Source: Colwellia sp. (GTDB lineage Bacteria; Pseudomonadota; Gammaproteobacteria; Enterobacterales; Alteromonadaceae). From it: DNA of 64,000 bases. The number at the start of each line of letters is the position of its first letter. Position 1 is the stretch's first letter. Under the pieces are notes generated by a model, which did not search any database, was not told the origin of the DNA, and worked only from the letters and a program-made list of their open reading frames with translations. The DNA is taken from NCBI GenBank assembly GCA_002733765.1, contig NVWU01000023.1, positions 1 to 64,000 on the forward strand, given 5' to 3'. Shown piece by piece: positions 1 through 9,741 of the stretch. The position numbers were made by a program, and so were the translations under genes.

Positions 1-13
1 TGAGAAACTTGCA

Positions 14-48
14 TAAAAAAATCCGATGAAAATTGTTCATCGGATTTT
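14..48 (-). terminator. Rho-independent terminator of glnN
   Basis: A perfect 13-bp stem (18-30 pairing with 36-48) has a 5-nt loop. Read on the minus strand it is followed by a run of about seven T. It lies about 100 bp past the glnN stop codon. The plus-strand flank has no comparable T run, so minus-strand use is favoured. Confidence 0.85.
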
Positions 49-149
49 GATCTTATTTATCAATTTAGCAAGACATTTCTGCTTAACTGATCGGCATTAG
101 CCATATAGGCTCTTTTTAGTCTTCATTTAATTACTTTGCAATAAAGTTA

Positions 150-2321
150 TTATTTGATGAATAACATTTCAGCGTACTTAGGTAATGGCCATAATTCATC
201 AGCAACTAATAATTCAAGTGCATCACCGTGAACACGAGCTTCTGCCATTAATGGGCAAAGTACGTCAGCACTAAAGTGCATATGTGCTTCAGTATCGGTA
301 AAGTCATGTTTTCTAACTTCACTGTCAATTTTAGCGACTACAGACATTAAGCTATTAGCGTGTTTTGCAACTTCTTTAGTGATTGTAGTATCAAATTCAA
401 TACCTAAATCTAATACAGAAGACGCTGCATGCGTTAATTCAGATAAATAAGCGATGGCCGCTGGATAAATCTTAGTTTTAGCTATATCACTTACTAATTT
501 GGCTTCAACTTCAATCGCTAAATTATATTGTTCTGCATATACTTCGTAACGACTTTCTAATTCAACGGCCGATAAAACACCGGTGTTTTCGAATAACTCA
601 ATGACTTCTTTTGATTTAAATGCAGGTAATGCATCAGCAGTGGTTGGAATATTTTTCAAACCACGTTCTTCAACTGCTGCTTTATGCCACTCTTCAGAAT
701 AACCGTCACCGCCAAATATTACGTTACCGTGTTCTTCCATTAATTCTTTTAATACAGAGATAACAGCAGCAGTTTGGTCTTGAGTAGAAAGTGCAACTTC
801 TAACTTCTCAGCAATCCAGTTTAATGAATCGGCAAGCATAGTGTTCATTGCGACTAATGGACCAGATATTGATTGCTCTGAACCAACAGCACGGAACTCA
901 AAACGGTTGCCAGTGAAAGCGAAAGGAGAAGTACGATTACGATCACCTGGATCACGTTCAAAATTAAGGATTTGATCAAGACCAAGATCCATCTCTCCGC
1001 CATCGGTAGAACCTGTAAGCTTGCCCACTTTGATGTCTTCAAATACTTTTTCTAATTGGTCACCTAAGTAAACAGAAAGAATAGCAGGTGGAGCTTCGTT
1101 AGCACCTAAACGATGATCGTTACCCGCTGAAGCAATAACAGCACGTAATAATGGACCATACTTATGTACACCACGAATTACCGCACCACAAAATAATAAG
1201 AACTGTAAGTTGTCGTGTGGTGTTTTCCCTGGATCTAATAAGTTACCTTGCGTGCTGTTACCAACAGACCAGTTAACGTGTTTACCTGAACCGTTAATGC
1301 CAGCAAATGGCTTCTCATGTAACAAGCATAAGAAACCGTGTTCTTTAGCTGTTTGCTTCATAAGAGTCATCAGAAGTTGTTGCTGATCAGCGCCAACATT
1401 AGCAGCACCATAATAAGGAGCAAGTTCAAATTGTCCCGGAGCAACTTCGTTATGGTGAGTTTTCGCTGGAATACCGACACGGTATAGTTTGTCTTCGAAG
1501 TCTTGCATGAAAACTTGAACACGTGCAGGGATAGCACCGAAGTAATGGTCATCAAATTGTTGACCTTTTGCCGGAGCAGCACCGAATAACGTACGTCCAG
1601 TTAATAATAAATCAGGGCGGCTATTGGCAAAATTTTCATCGATTAAGAAATATTCTTGCTCTGGACCCGCACTTGAGTCTACGTTAGCGATATTAGTTTC
1701 GCCCATTAACTTAAGTACTTTTTGTGCTGCTTCATTCATTGCTTTATTTGAGCGCAATAAAGGAATTTTCTTATCTAGTGCTTCTCCAGTCCAAGACATG
1801 AAAACACTTGGAATCATTAACGTAGCGCCATTCGAGGTATGCTGAATGTAAGCAGGGCTTGTTGGATCCCATGCGGTATAACCACGCGCAGCGTTAGTCA
1901 TACGTAAACTACCGTTAGGAAAAGAAGAACCATCAGGTTCGCCTTTAATTAACAGGGTACCAGTAAATTCATTTATCGCATTACCTTCAGAGTTAGTCAG
2001 AATAAATGCATCATGTTTTTCTGCGGTAATGTTAGTCATTGGGTAGAAAACGTGGGAGAAAAATTTAGCGCCTTTAGATAAAGCCCAATCTTTCATCGCA
2101 GCAGCGACAATATCGGCATTAGCAGCGTTTAATGCTTCGCCTGACTCAATGGTTTTTTTAATGGCTTTAAACGCTTTTTTAGATAACGCGTCTTCCATTT
2201 TTTGTAAGTTAAAAACATCGGTTGCCCAAATTTGCTTCAACGGGTCAGTCATTTTGCACGATAATGGTGCACGGTTAGTGATTTGATCAATCGCTTGAAG
2301 GCGGGTTTGGTTTCCACTCAT
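150..2321 (-). CDS. glnN: Glutamine synthetase type III (GlnN)
   Basis: ATP-dependent ligation of ammonia to glutamate in the cytoplasm, the entry step of nitrogen assimilation. The 723-residue length fits the type III family, which is much longer than GlnA (about 470). Visible signatures are the N-terminal type III block with NGSLRMTNAARGYTAWDP near residues 136-153, the metal/glutamate motif GPEQEYFLID at 219-228, HHNEVAPGQFE near 290, NGSGKHVNWS near 345 and an arginine-rich FEFRAVGSEQS region. The ATG is preceded by TAGGAG at good spacing. It is monocistronic with its own terminator. Type III enzymes usually supplement a GlnA located elsewhere; that second copy is not in this window. Confidence 0.97.
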   Translation of the reverse strand: MSGNQTRLQAIDQITNRAPLSCKMTDPLKQIWATDVFNLQKMEDALSKKAFKAIKKTIESGEALNAANADIVAAAMKDWALSKGAKFFSHVFYPMTNITAEKHDAFILTNSEGNAINEFTGTLLIKGEPDGSSFPNGSLRMTNAARGYTAWDPTSPAYIQHTSNGATLMIPSVFMSWTGEALDKKIPLLRSNKAMNEAAQKVLKLMGETNIANVDSSAGPEQEYFLIDENFANSRPDLLLTGRTLFGAAPAKGQQFDDHYFGAIPARVQVFMQDFEDKLYRVGIPAKTHHNEVAPGQFELAPYYGAANVGADQQQLLMTLMKQTAKEHGFLCLLHEKPFAGINGSGKHVNWSVGNSTQGNLLDPGKTPHDNLQFLLFCGAVIRGVHKYGPLLRAVIASAGNDHRLGANEAPPAILSVYLGDQLEKVFEDIKVGKLTGSTDGGEMDLGLDQILNFERDPGDRNRTSPFAFTGNRFEFRAVGSEQSISGPLVAMNTMLADSLNWIAEKLEVALSTQDQTAAVISVLKELMEEHGNVIFGGDGYSEEWHKAAVEERGLKNIPTTADALPAFKSKEVIELFENTGVLSAVELESRYEVYAEQYNLAIEVEAKLVSDIAKTKIYPAAIAYLSELTHAASSVLDLGIEFDTTITKEVAKHANSLMSVVAKIDSEVRKHDFTDTEAHMHFSADVLCPLMAEARVHGDALELLVADELWPLPKYAEMLFIK

Positions 2322-2540
2322 TTTAGTCTCCTAGGCATATATATTAAAGGCTGCGGGGTGTCAGCTTATCATTTTTAAAATTTAAATAGTAACTTCTGTA
2401 TTTTCAACACAATAAATTGACGATAATTAAGCAATAAACAGACCATCAGGTTGAACGACTAGTGTATATATTGGTGAAATAGCAGTTAGAGTAATATTTA
2501 TTATCGAACATAGGGCTAAGTTAAAGCCTTAACTCTACAT

Positions 2541-2765
2541 TTAATTGTTATTTTTGTATGTTGCGGCATCTATGATGGAAAAAATATGACATGCACCAGC
2601 GATTACTGCGGGTACTATTAGCCACCATAATGCATAACCACCAACACAAATTATAGCAAATATTATTGCGGGGAGTATGCGTCCTTGTACAAGTTGTCCT
2701 AAGCCGGGAAAAAAAATATTGCAAATTGCAGCAATTACATTGCCTGCTGAACCTTGACCCGCCAT
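2541..2765 (-). CDS. Small hydrophobic membrane protein, TM2-like
   Basis: A 74-residue protein with two closely spaced hydrophobic segments (about residues 8-22 and 30-60) joined by a short PGLGQLVQGR turn. This resembles TM2-domain and related small bacterial membrane proteins in which a glycine-rich FPGLGQ turn links two helices. The ATG has a clear AGGAGATATA ribosome site. The gene stands alone between glnN and divergent yihY. Function is unknown. A longer overlapping frame (start 2790) gives a low-complexity Arg/Asn/Cys-rich translation and is a shadow. Confidence 0.7.
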   Translation of the reverse strand: MAGQGSAGNVIAAICNIFFPGLGQLVQGRILPAIIFAIICVGGYALWWLIVPAVIAGACHIFSIIDAATYKNNN

Positions 2766-2859
2766 TATATCTCCTAAAAATTTGAATCAACTAGTAAACT
2801 TTTAACTGCTATCATAATATAATATTATTCTCTAAAAAATAAGTTAATTGTTAGCAAAT

Positions 2860-3717
2860 ATGAGTTTATTAAAGGATTTACAGCATTCGATAACTTGGCG
2901 ACATTATCTGTCGTTTTTTCATTATCTGTTAAGACGCGTTAAGCAAGAGCAACTACAAGTGGTTGCTGGCTACTTATCTTACGTTACTTTAATGTCGCTA
3001 GTACCTCTGATGGTTGTTGCGCTCTCTGTTGCAACCGCTTTTCCCCTTTTTGCTGAAATTCATCATAGTGTTGAGCAATTTGTTTATGATAATTTTGTGC
3101 CAACAGCCAGTGATGTAGTGCAACAGTATTTATCTTCATTTGTTGATAATGCGTCAAAAATGTCAGCGGTTGCTATTTCATTTCTATTTGTTGCCGCTTT
3201 ATTGCTTATTTCTGTTATCGATAAAACATTTAATAATATTTGGCAAGTAACTAAAAAACGAAGAATGATTACCTCTTTTTCAATGTATTGGATGATATTG
3301 ACCTTAGGACCGCTTCTTGTTGGGGCAAGTATCGCTATTACCTCATATATTGTCTCTTTAGTTTCCTTAGGTATTGATGATAGTTTTGGTATAACCAACT
3401 TGTTTTTCAGGCTGTTACCCTTGTTGTCTTCGTTGGCAGCTTTTATGTTGTTGTATATGCTAGTCCCTAATACTACGGTGCCTTTTAAGTATGCATTATC
3501 AGGTGCTTTTGTTGCGGCACTTTGTTTTGAGTTTGCGAAGAAAATTTTTGCCATATATTTAACGGCATTTCCTTCTTATCAAGCTATTTATGGTGCTTTG
3601 GCCATCATACCAATTTTATTTTTATGGGTTTATTTGTCTTGGCTTATCGTTTTGGGTGGCGCTTTAATTACCGTGTCTTTACAAGAGTATGAGTTAGAAA
3701 CTAAAGGGGTAGGTTAA
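2860..3717 (+). CDS. yihY: YihY/BrkB family inner-membrane protein
   Basis: A polytopic inner-membrane protein of the YihY (formerly RNase BN/BrkB) family; its transport or structural role is not established. It aligns along its whole length with E. coli YihY, including [18 protein letters not shown] near residues 35-52, [15 protein letters not shown] near 145 and [20 protein letters not shown] near the C-terminus. About six membrane segments are apparent. The frame opens at TTG 2848, but ATG 2860 matches the family start better (285 residues). Its stop codon overlaps the dtd start (TAATG), implying translational coupling, as in the enterobacterial yihY-dtd order. Confidence 0.93.
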   Translation: MSLLKDLQHSITWRHYLSFFHYLLRRVKQEQLQVVAGYLSYVTLMSLVPLMVVALSVATAFPLFAEIHHSVEQFVYDNFVPTASDVVQQYLSSFVDNASKMSAVAISFLFVAALLLISVIDKTFNNIWQVTKKRRMITSFSMYWMILTLGPLLVGASIAITSYIVSLVSLGIDDSFGITNLFFRLLPLLSSLAAFMLLYMLVPNTTVPFKYALSGAFVAALCFEFAKKIFAIYLTAFPSYQAIYGALAIIPILFLWVYLSWLIVLGGALITVSLQEYELETKGVG

Positions 3718-4154
3718 TGATAGCGTTACTACAACGTGTGAGTGGTGCAAGTGTTACCGTTAATAACCAAGTAATTGGTGAAATAGATAAAGGGTTATTA
3801 GTGTTTTTAGCGGTTCAGCCAGAAGATACTAACGCTAAAGCAAAACGTCTTGCCGAGCGAGTTGCTAGTTATCGACTGTTTAATGATGATAATGGTAAAA
3901 TGAACTTGAATGTAAAACAAGTTGATGGTGATATTTTAGTGGTCTCACAATTTACGCTTGCGGCAGACACTAATAGCGGTTTACGTCCCAGTTTTACCAC
4001 CGCAGCAAAACCTGACTTTAGCAAAAAATTGTATGAGTACTTTTGTCAACAATTACGAGAACAAGGCTTTAAAGTGCCAACAGGTGAGTTTGCTGCTGAT
4101 ATGCAAGTAAAATTGCTAAATGATGGTCCGGTGACTTTTACTTTGACGATCTAA
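3717..4154 (+). CDS. dtd: D-aminoacyl-tRNA deacylase
   Basis: Hydrolyses D-aminoacyl-tRNA (and mischarged Gly-tRNA-Ala) in the cytosol, protecting translation from D-amino acids. The 145-residue length is exactly that of the family. Both hallmark motifs are visible: SQFTLAAD near residues 78-85 with the following NSGLRPSF, and the C-terminal NDGPVTF (Gly-cisPro chiral-selection motif). The start ATG overlaps the yihY stop codon. The 3' end overlaps the convergent methyltransferase-like gene by 4 bp, so no independent terminator fits between them. Confidence 0.97.
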   Translation: MIALLQRVSGASVTVNNQVIGEIDKGLLVFLAVQPEDTNAKAKRLAERVASYRLFNDDNGKMNLNVKQVDGDILVVSQFTLAADTNSGLRPSFTTAAKPDFSKKLYEYFCQQLREQGFKVPTGEFAADMQVKLLNDGPVTFTLTI

Positions 4155-4942
4155 AAGTTAATTTTATGGCCTATTTCGTTACCATGTTGCCAAAATTTTC
4201 GCCATTGTAAAAATAATCGACGGGGTAAATAGCCGCTCTTGTTTCGTTTTAGTAACCTAAATGTTTGCCAATGTTTAGGTATTAAGTGAATAACAATGTT
4301 GAGATAGTTTGGAATATGAAAGTAAATAATATTATGTTCGCGAGATAGCTGTTGCAACACGGTTAAACATAAATTGACTTCATTGTCTGTTGCATCGGGT
4401 AAGTTGATGGAAAGGCAACCATTACTATCAATATTATTGAGCAAGTACTCAAGCTGTTTAATTGTTTTATCAAAGTATTGCTCTTTATGTTGGTATACGT
4501 CACAAATTAACCAATCGGGAGCTGTTTTTTCTGTCTGTGCTAACCAGTCATGGCTGTTACGATGAATGATCTCTATTTTTTCTTGTTCGGGGTTAAAATA
4601 ACGAGCAAAAATTTCGATGACTATTGAACTATACTCGATACTTTTTATCGATATATTAGTACAAGTATGTGCTAAAAAACGATCAAGGTTGCCCCCACCT
4701 AAACCCAGTTCAACAACGTTTTGAGGTTTGAAGAATAATAGGGGTAATAATAATGCCGTTTGATGTGGCAGTGTTAATTGCCACGGTTTACGTTTATGCA
4801 TAACACTTTGAATAACCTGCTCACCTTTATCATTGTTAAACGCTAACCAGCGAAAGTATTTATTTTCGCTAACCGATACGCTTTCTTCTCCTTGACTTAA
4901 ATAGAGTAATTTTCCTTGTGCTATGTGTTTGGATAATTGCAT
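4151..4942 (-). CDS. Spermidine synthase-like SAM-fold protein
   Basis: A 263-residue class I methyltransferase-fold protein resembling the spermidine synthase superfamily. The nucleotide-binding loop is [15 protein letters not shown] (about residues 76-90), followed by an acidic-strand equivalent ([11 protein letters not shown]) and [10 protein letters not shown] near residue 140. These correspond to the GGGDG, E and D/Y regions of polyamine synthases, but the aminopropyltransferase gate residues are not convincing, so the substrate is unknown. It is convergent with dtd (4-bp overlap) and divergent from the yiiD-type gene, interrupting an otherwise conserved yihY-dtd-yiiD order. Confidence 0.75.
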   Translation of the reverse strand: MQLSKHIAQGKLLYLSQGEESVSVSENKYFRWLAFNNDKGEQVIQSVMHKRKPWQLTLPHQTALLLPLLFFKPQNVVELGLGGGNLDRFLAHTCTNISIKSIEYSSIVIEIFARYFNPEQEKIEIIHRNSHDWLAQTEKTAPDWLICDVYQHKEQYFDKTIKQLEYLLNNIDSNGCLSINLPDATDNEVNLCLTVLQQLSREHNIIYFHIPNYLNIVIHLIPKHWQTFRLLKRNKSGYLPRRLFLQWRKFWQHGNEIGHKINF

Positions 4943-4991
4943 AATTATTTAAACGCCTAATAATTTGAGCTAATACGAATAAGGATAAATA

Positions 4992-5900
4992 ATGAATACC
5001 CTATGTTCACCTATAACTGCTGATGAATTGGCACAATATTATCAGCTTCGTTGGCAAATACTAAGAAAACCTTGGAAACAACAGCAAGGTAGTGAACAAG
5101 ATGAGTATGAACAACAAGCAATTCATAAAATGGTTATTAATGAACAAGGCGAAGTATTAGCGGTTGGCCGTTTAGAAAAAGTCGCTAAACATCAGGGAAA
5201 AGTCCGTTTTATGGCGGTAAGTGAAACCGCGCAAGGGCAAGGATTAGGTCAACAAATCATTAATGCTTTAGAGCAGCAAGCTAGTCAATTGGGTTTTAGC
5301 GAAATCACACTAAACGCCCGTGAAAATGCAATAGGCTTTTATCAAAAGCTTGGTTATAAAACCGTAAAGTTTTCTCATACACTTTTTGATGAAATTAAAC
5401 ATTACACCATGGTAAAAAAATTGAGCGTTCACCCCTTACATAAAACGGAACTTGCTCAAACGTTACAAAATATTTGGCATAAAACAATTCCTTTGAGCAA
5501 AGCGATGGAATTACAGATCAGTTATTATGATGGTCAAAAGTTAATGACCTATTGTGATGCCGATTTTAATCAAAATTTACATCACACTATGTTTGCTGGC
5601 AGCATTTATACCTTAGCAACATTAACGGGTTGGGGTTGGGTTTATCTTGCCCTTCAAGCAAAGCAAAAAGAACAGGAGAATCTGCGTGGTGATATTGTGT
5701 TGGCAGAGGCGAATATAAAATACCATGCACCAATTAAAGGACTTACTTATGGACAAGTTGTTCAAGATGATGTTTCAGGACAATTTGATAACTTACTACA
5801 AGGTAAAAAAGTGCGTATTAAATTGGTCGCGCACGTGTACTGTGGTGAAAAAATTGCGGCAACCTTTCAAGCTAGCTATGTAGTATTGCCTAATAACTAA
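4992..5900 (+). CDS. yiiD: GNAT acetyltransferase fused to YiiD-type thioesterase domain
   Basis: A two-domain cytoplasmic protein of 302 residues. Residues 1-145 form a GNAT fold with the acetyl-CoA loop AQGQGLGQQII and NARENAIGFYQKLGYK. Residues 150-300 are the hot-dog-like YiiD C-terminal domain (HHTMFAGSIYTLATLTGWGWVYLAL). E. coli YiiD has this architecture and has been linked to FabH-independent initiation of fatty-acid synthesis via malonyl-ACP; transferring that role here is inference. AAGGA precedes the ATG. Proximity to yihY and dtd repeats the E. coli order. Its stop codon lies inside a 7-bp tandem repeat. Confidence 0.88.
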   Translation: MNTLCSPITADELAQYYQLRWQILRKPWKQQQGSEQDEYEQQAIHKMVINEQGEVLAVGRLEKVAKHQGKVRFMAVSETAQGQGLGQQIINALEQQASQLGFSEITLNARENAIGFYQKLGYKTVKFSHTLFDEIKHYTMVKKLSVHPLHKTELAQTLQNIWHKTIPLSKAMELQISYYDGQKLMTYCDADFNQNLHHTMFAGSIYTLATLTGWGWVYLALQAKQKEQENLRGDIVLAEANIKYHAPIKGLTYGQVVQDDVSGQFDNLLQGKKVRIKLVAHVYCGEKIAATFQASYVVLPNN

Positions 5901-5949
5901 TAACTAATAATTAATAACTAATAACTAATAACTAATAACTAATAACTAA
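5894..5949 (+). repeat. Eight-copy 7-bp tandem repeat (TAACTAA)
   Basis: Eight head-to-tail TAACTAA units run from the last codons of the yiiD-type gene into the intergenic space; the third unit carries one substitution (TAATTAA). Because 7 is not a multiple of 3, the array puts stop codons in every forward frame, so unit gain or loss cannot extend the upstream protein. It lies about 25 bp before a 32-residue ORF. Confidence 0.95.
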
Positions 5950-5973
5950 TAAAAAATAAGAGATAGTGACAAT

Positions 5974-6072
5974 ATGAAAAAACATAATGCATTTATATCG
6001 GTACTCGTGAGCTTTATGTTAGGCGCAGAAAAGATCGGTAAAGCGGTTGGTGCTTATAGGCTATACAAGTAA
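5974..6072 (+). CDS. Possible 32-residue small protein, coupled to next gene
   Basis: A short ORF with a basic N-terminus (MKKHNAF), a hydrophobic stretch (ISVLVSFMLG) and a basic C-terminus ending GAYRLYK. Its TAA overlaps the next ATG (TAATG), the arrangement expected for translational coupling. The ribosome site is weak (AAGAGA at long spacing). It may be a real membrane-associated small protein or a coupling leader. No family is recognised. Confidence 0.45.
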   Translation: MKKHNAFISVLVSFMLGAEKIGKAVGAYRLYK

Positions 6073-6926
6073 TGGCTAGTGATAAAAATATGCAGGCGAA
6101 GACTTTATCTGTTGGTATTATTGGCTGTGGTTGGCTTGGTAAGGCGTTAGCTGCTAGGTTATTAGAGCAGAAAGCTTTAGTACTTGCGACAAGTAGTCAG
6201 CAATGTAATGTTGAGCAGCTGCATGAGCAAGGAATAAAGGCACAGCAATTACGCTTGCCATCAAATATAAAAAAACTTAGCCAGCATGATGTTTTTACAC
6301 AGCAGTGCTTAGTTATTGCCATTACCCCCAAATTTAAGCAAGGTCGTACTGACTATGCGGAAAAAATTGCGCAACTTGTTGATGCAGCTAAACAACGCAA
6401 TGTAGTACAGCGTATTGTTTTATTATCGAGTACTGCTATTTATCAGGACTTAGAGGGTTTAGTTGATGAAAATACTTCTCTAAATTTAGCTGAATCAAGC
6501 GCATTGACAAAAGCACAGATACTAAATACCGCAGAACAAATGGTATTGAATTTTCATCACCAAGGAAGTGTTTTAAGACTAGCAGGTTTGGTTGGGCCTG
6601 AGCGACATCCGGGTAAGTTTTTACTGGTTAAAAGAGCGCTAAAAAATGCGATGGCACCTGTTAACTTAATTCATCAACAAGATGCAGTGGGTTTGATATT
6701 GTCTTTATTAACGTCAGCGTTGCCGCACGCTATTTTTAACGGTGTTAGTGACACTCACGTGACTAAATCGGTTTACTATCAAGCGGCGGCTAAATCACTT
6801 GGACTGGAATTACCAACTTTTAGTGCCAACAATGTGTTAGATTCTACTCGTATTGTCAGTGGTGACAAAGCTAAACAACAATTAGATTATTCATTTATTT
6901 ACCCTGACCTGCTTGCTTGGTTATAA
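6072..6926 (+). CDS. NAD(P)-binding epimerase/dehydrogenase-like protein (YeeZ-type)
   Basis: A 284-residue cytoplasmic Rossmann-fold protein. The dinucleotide loop is VGIIGCGWLGKALAARLL near residues 14-31, followed by a strand/loop reading RIVLLSSTAIYQD near 115, as in extended short-chain dehydrogenase relatives such as E. coli YeeZ. No clear YxxxK catalytic pair is seen, so substrate and activity are unknown. Starts at 6072 and 6090 are both possible; the 6072 ATG overlaps the stop of the preceding small ORF. Confidence 0.8.
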   Translation: MASDKNMQAKTLSVGIIGCGWLGKALAARLLEQKALVLATSSQQCNVEQLHEQGIKAQQLRLPSNIKKLSQHDVFTQQCLVIAITPKFKQGRTDYAEKIAQLVDAAKQRNVVQRIVLLSSTAIYQDLEGLVDENTSLNLAESSALTKAQILNTAEQMVLNFHHQGSVLRLAGLVGPERHPGKFLLVKRALKNAMAPVNLIHQQDAVGLILSLLTSALPHAIFNGVSDTHVTKSVYYQAAAKSLGLELPTFSANNVLDSTRIVSGDKAKQQLDYSFIYPDLLAWL

Positions 6927-6957
6927 TAATATATGTTGAAAGCTTACTGGACTTATT

Positions 6958-7206
6958 TTGCATTTATTCTCGATTGCCTTTCTTGAACACCATCAATTTA
7001 AATTGTTATTTGTGATTATTTGGTTGCATGTTTCAGTACTTGATCTGTTTTATATTACCTATAATGGCCCGGTATTTTTATGGCATGATAACGCTCAGCT
7101 ACTGACATTAGTGGTACATTTTTTAATTGCTCTTGCTACCACGGCTTTATATAAAATAATGTTTAAAGCCCGAGTAAATAAGTCTCAAGAATTGAGTGAG
7201 CTATAA
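6958..7206 (+). CDS. Hypothetical two-helix membrane protein
   Basis: An 82-residue frame with two hydrophobic segments (about residues 14-36 and 46-68) and a polar, basic C-terminal tail. No ATG is available near the start; TTG 6958 is the only ordinary initiator, and no good ribosome site precedes it. It ends 2 bp before the dusC ATG, which argues for a genuine gene in the same transcript. No family is recognised. Confidence 0.55.
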   Translation: MHLFSIAFLEHHQFKLLFVIIWLHVSVLDLFYITYNGPVFLWHDNAQLLTLVVHFLIALATTALYKIMFKARVNKSQELSEL

Positions 7207-7208
7207 TA

Positions 7209-8141
7209 ATGAGAGTTGTATTGGCACCGATGGAAGGTGTACTCGATCATTTAATGCGTGATTTGCTAACAAAGATTGGTGGTTATGATCTTTGTGTGAC
7301 TGAGTTTGTTCGTGTTGTTGATCAATTAATATCTGATCGTGCTTATTTTCGTTCATGTCCTGAGTTAAAAAAAGCGACTGCTTATGGATGTACCACTGCA
7401 GCAGGTACGCCAGTACGAGTACAATTACTTGGACAACATCCGCAGTGCATGGCTGATAATGCTGCTAAAGTGCTAGAACTTGGCTCCCATGGTGTTGATA
7501 TTAATTTTGGCTGTCCGGCCAAAATGGTGAATAAAAACTGTGGTGGTGCAGTCTTACTTAAAGATCCTGAAAACCTTTACCGTATTGTTAAGGCGGTAAA
7601 AGCTGCGGTTCCTCATGATGCAATTGTCAGTGCCAAAATTCGTTTAGGTTATGAAGATAAAACGCTAGCGATAGAAAATGCGCAAGCGATAGAGGCGGCT
7701 GGCGCCAGTGAACTTACCGTTCACGCAAGAACTAAAGTAGAAGGTTACAGACCGCCTGCTCACTGGCACTGGATCGCTAAAATAAAACAAAATATAAATA
7801 TTCCTGTTATCGCCAACGGTGATATTTTTACTTTGAATGATGCAACAAAATGTCGAGAAATTTCTGGGTGCAACGATATTATGGTCGGAAGAGGCGCATT
7901 GATGTTACCTAATTTAGCACAGGTCATTAAGCAACAAGCACCGGCTATTCCTTGGCATGAAGTACAAGCATTACTGCTCACCTATACCGAGTGTGAAACC
8001 TATGGTGATAAAAGTAAATATTACCCTAATCGTATAAAGCAATGGCTTAAATATTTAAAGTTACAGTACGTTGAAGCGGATGCGCTATTTCAAGAGGTTC
8101 GCACCCTTAAAACAGCTGAAGCGATAAGAGAATTACTTTAA
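7209..8141 (+). CDS. dusC: tRNA-dihydrouridine(16) synthase DusC
   Basis: FMN- and NADPH-dependent reduction of uridine in the tRNA D-loop. The 310-residue protein opens with VVLAPMEGVLDHLMRDLL and continues with CVTEFVRV, DINFGCPAKMVNKNCGGAVLL (catalytic Cys in the NFGCP segment, about residues 95-110), HARTKVEGYRPPAHW and IMVGRGALMLPNL (FMN phosphate region). The C-terminal part matches the DusC subgroup rather than DusA or DusB. It follows the small membrane ORF by 2 bp and is convergent with hutH. Confidence 0.95.
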   Translation: MRVVLAPMEGVLDHLMRDLLTKIGGYDLCVTEFVRVVDQLISDRAYFRSCPELKKATAYGCTTAAGTPVRVQLLGQHPQCMADNAAKVLELGSHGVDINFGCPAKMVNKNCGGAVLLKDPENLYRIVKAVKAAVPHDAIVSAKIRLGYEDKTLAIENAQAIEAAGASELTVHARTKVEGYRPPAHWHWIAKIKQNINIPVIANGDIFTLNDATKCREISGCNDIMVGRGALMLPNLAQVIKQQAPAIPWHEVQALLLTYTECETYGDKSKYYPNRIKQWLKYLKLQYVEADALFQEVRTLKTAEAIRELL

Positions 8142-8196
8142 TTACAGGGTTTATTCTCATTAAATGTTGCTTACTTAATTAATCACAATGATATAG

Positions 8197-9741
8197 TTAT
8201 AAGCTTGGCAGTAATTTTTTTGGCATGAATTGATTTAGTTCACCACCATTGATTATTATTGAGGCTGCAACAATATCAGGAGCGAAGTACCTATCTTTGC
8301 CATAAAAGCTCACTGTTGCACGTAATATTGCTTTTGCTTGTTCAATTATCGGTGAACCTTTTAGTGGCGCTCTAAAATCTAAACCTTGTGCTGCGGCTAA
8401 ATATTCTATTGCCAGCACACCGCTAGTATTCTCAGCCATATCGCTTAAACGACGACCAGCAAAAGTAGCCATAGAAACATGATCTTCTTGATTTGCGGAC
8501 GTGGGTAAACTATCTACTGAAGCCGGGTGTGCTAAGGTTTTGTTTTCTGAAGCAAGTGCAGCCGCGGTGACTTGGGCAATCATAAAGCCAGAGTTAACAC
8601 CGCTGTTTTCGACTAAAAATGGCGGTAATTTACTTAAACTAGCATCAATGAGCAGCGCCATACGACGCTCAGATAACGAACCTATTTCGGCAATAGCTAA
8701 CGCTAAGTTGTCAGCGGCCATCGCAACTGGCTCGGCATGGAAGTTACCGGCGGAAATAAAATCCCCTTCATTGGCAAAAACTAATGGATTATCAGTAACG
8801 CCATTTGCTTCGATGTGCAGTACGCTTGCTGCTTGACGAATTTGTGTTAAACATGCCCCCATTACTTGTGGTTGGCAGCGTAAAGAATAGGGATCTTGTA
8901 CTTTATTACAATCGACATGCGATTGGGATATTTCTGAATCATCAGTTAAGATGTGGCGATAAGCGTAGGCGGTATCTATTTGACCTATTTGCCCACGAAC
9001 TTGGTGCACTCTATCATCAAATGGTACACGACTTCCCAAAGCTGCTTCTATCGTTAATGAGCCCATTGTGATGCCAGCAGCGTATAAATCTTCAGCATGA
9101 AATAAACCTTCTAATGAAAAGGCTGTTGAAGCTTGGGTGCCATTTAATAAAGCTAACCCCTCTTTAGCTGCTAATGTTAGCGGTTTAAGTTTCGCAATTT
9201 TTAAACCATCAATAGCTGAGATGATTTTATTTTGGTAAGAGATTTTACCTTCACCAAGCAAAGGTAATACCATGTGTGCTAATGGAGCCAAATCACCCGA
9301 AGCGCCCACCGAACCTTTTTTCGGTACACAAGGATACATTTGTGCGTTAAGCAAGATAATTAACGCTTGAATAACGGGTAGCCTGATACCAGAAAAACCT
9401 CGGGATAATGAGTTGATTTTTAGTACCATCATTAAACGTACGGTAGCATCCGCCATATACTCGCCAAAACCAGCAGAATGTGAAAGCACAATAGAGCGTT
9501 GTAATAGTTCTAACTCATCATTTTTAATACGCGTATTAGCAAGCCTGCCAAAACCGGTATTGATGCCATACACAGCATGGTCGTTTTTGATTACTTGTTG
9601 CACAGCATCGGCACTCTTATTAATGTCGTTAAAAGCACTTTTATCTAGGCAATATTGTATGCCCTCAAAACGGTTCACTGCACGCAGTTGCGCTAGAGTC
9701 AATTGTCCAGGGATGATATTTAACCTTGTCAACTGCGTCAT
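8197..9741 (-). CDS. hutH: Histidine ammonia-lyase
   Basis: Deaminates histidine to trans-urocanate, the first step of histidine degradation. The MIO cofactor forms from the Ala-Ser-Gly in [15 protein letters not shown]. Other family blocks are [36 protein letters not shown] and [19 protein letters not shown]. The frame is open to 9891, but ATG 9741 has a strong GAGGAA ribosome site and starts [18 protein letters not shown], matching the family start (514 residues). The upstream 50 codons are therefore probably untranslated or a rare extension. No hutU, hutI, hutG or hutC is adjacent. Confidence 0.95.
   Translation of the reverse strand: MTQLTRLNIIPGQLTLAQLRAVNRFEGIQYCLDKSAFNDINKSADAVQQVIKNDHAVYGINTGFGRLANTRIKNDELELLQRSIVLSHSAGFGEYMADATVRLMMVLKINSLSRGFSGIRLPVIQALIILLNAQMYPCVPKKGSVGASGDLAPLAHMVLPLLGEGKISYQNKIISAIDGLKIAKLKPLTLAAKEGLALLNGTQASTAFSLEGLFHAEDLYAAGITMGSLTIEAALGSRVPFDDRVHQVRGQIGQIDTAYAYRHILTDDSEISQSHVDCNKVQDPYSLRCQPQVMGACLTQIRQAASVLHIEANGVTDNPLVFANEGDFISAGNFHAEPVAMAADNLALAIAEIGSLSERRMALLIDASLSKLPPFLVENSGVNSGFMIAQVTAAALASENKTLAHPASVDSLPTSANQEDHVSMATFAGRRLSDMAENTSGVLAIEYLAAAQGLDFRAPLKGSPIIEQAKAILRATVSFYGKDRYFAPDIVAASIIINGGELNQFMPKKLLPSL

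Noticed and set aside
2548..2790. 80-codon minus-strand frame overlapping the TM2-like gene
   Set aside because: Low-complexity Arg/Asn/Cys-rich translation without a family; the overlapping 74-residue frame has a good ribosome site and membrane helices.
3084..3554. 156-codon minus-strand frame inside yihY
   Set aside because: Antisense shadow of a conserved membrane protein gene; no signals of its own.
5894..5949. CRISPR-like array
   Set aside because: Seven-bp units with no spacers; a simple tandem repeat. No cas genes in the window.
8197..9741. hut operon around hutH
   Set aside because: Neighbours are dusC and rluF; no urocanase, imidazolonepropionase or regulator is adjacent.
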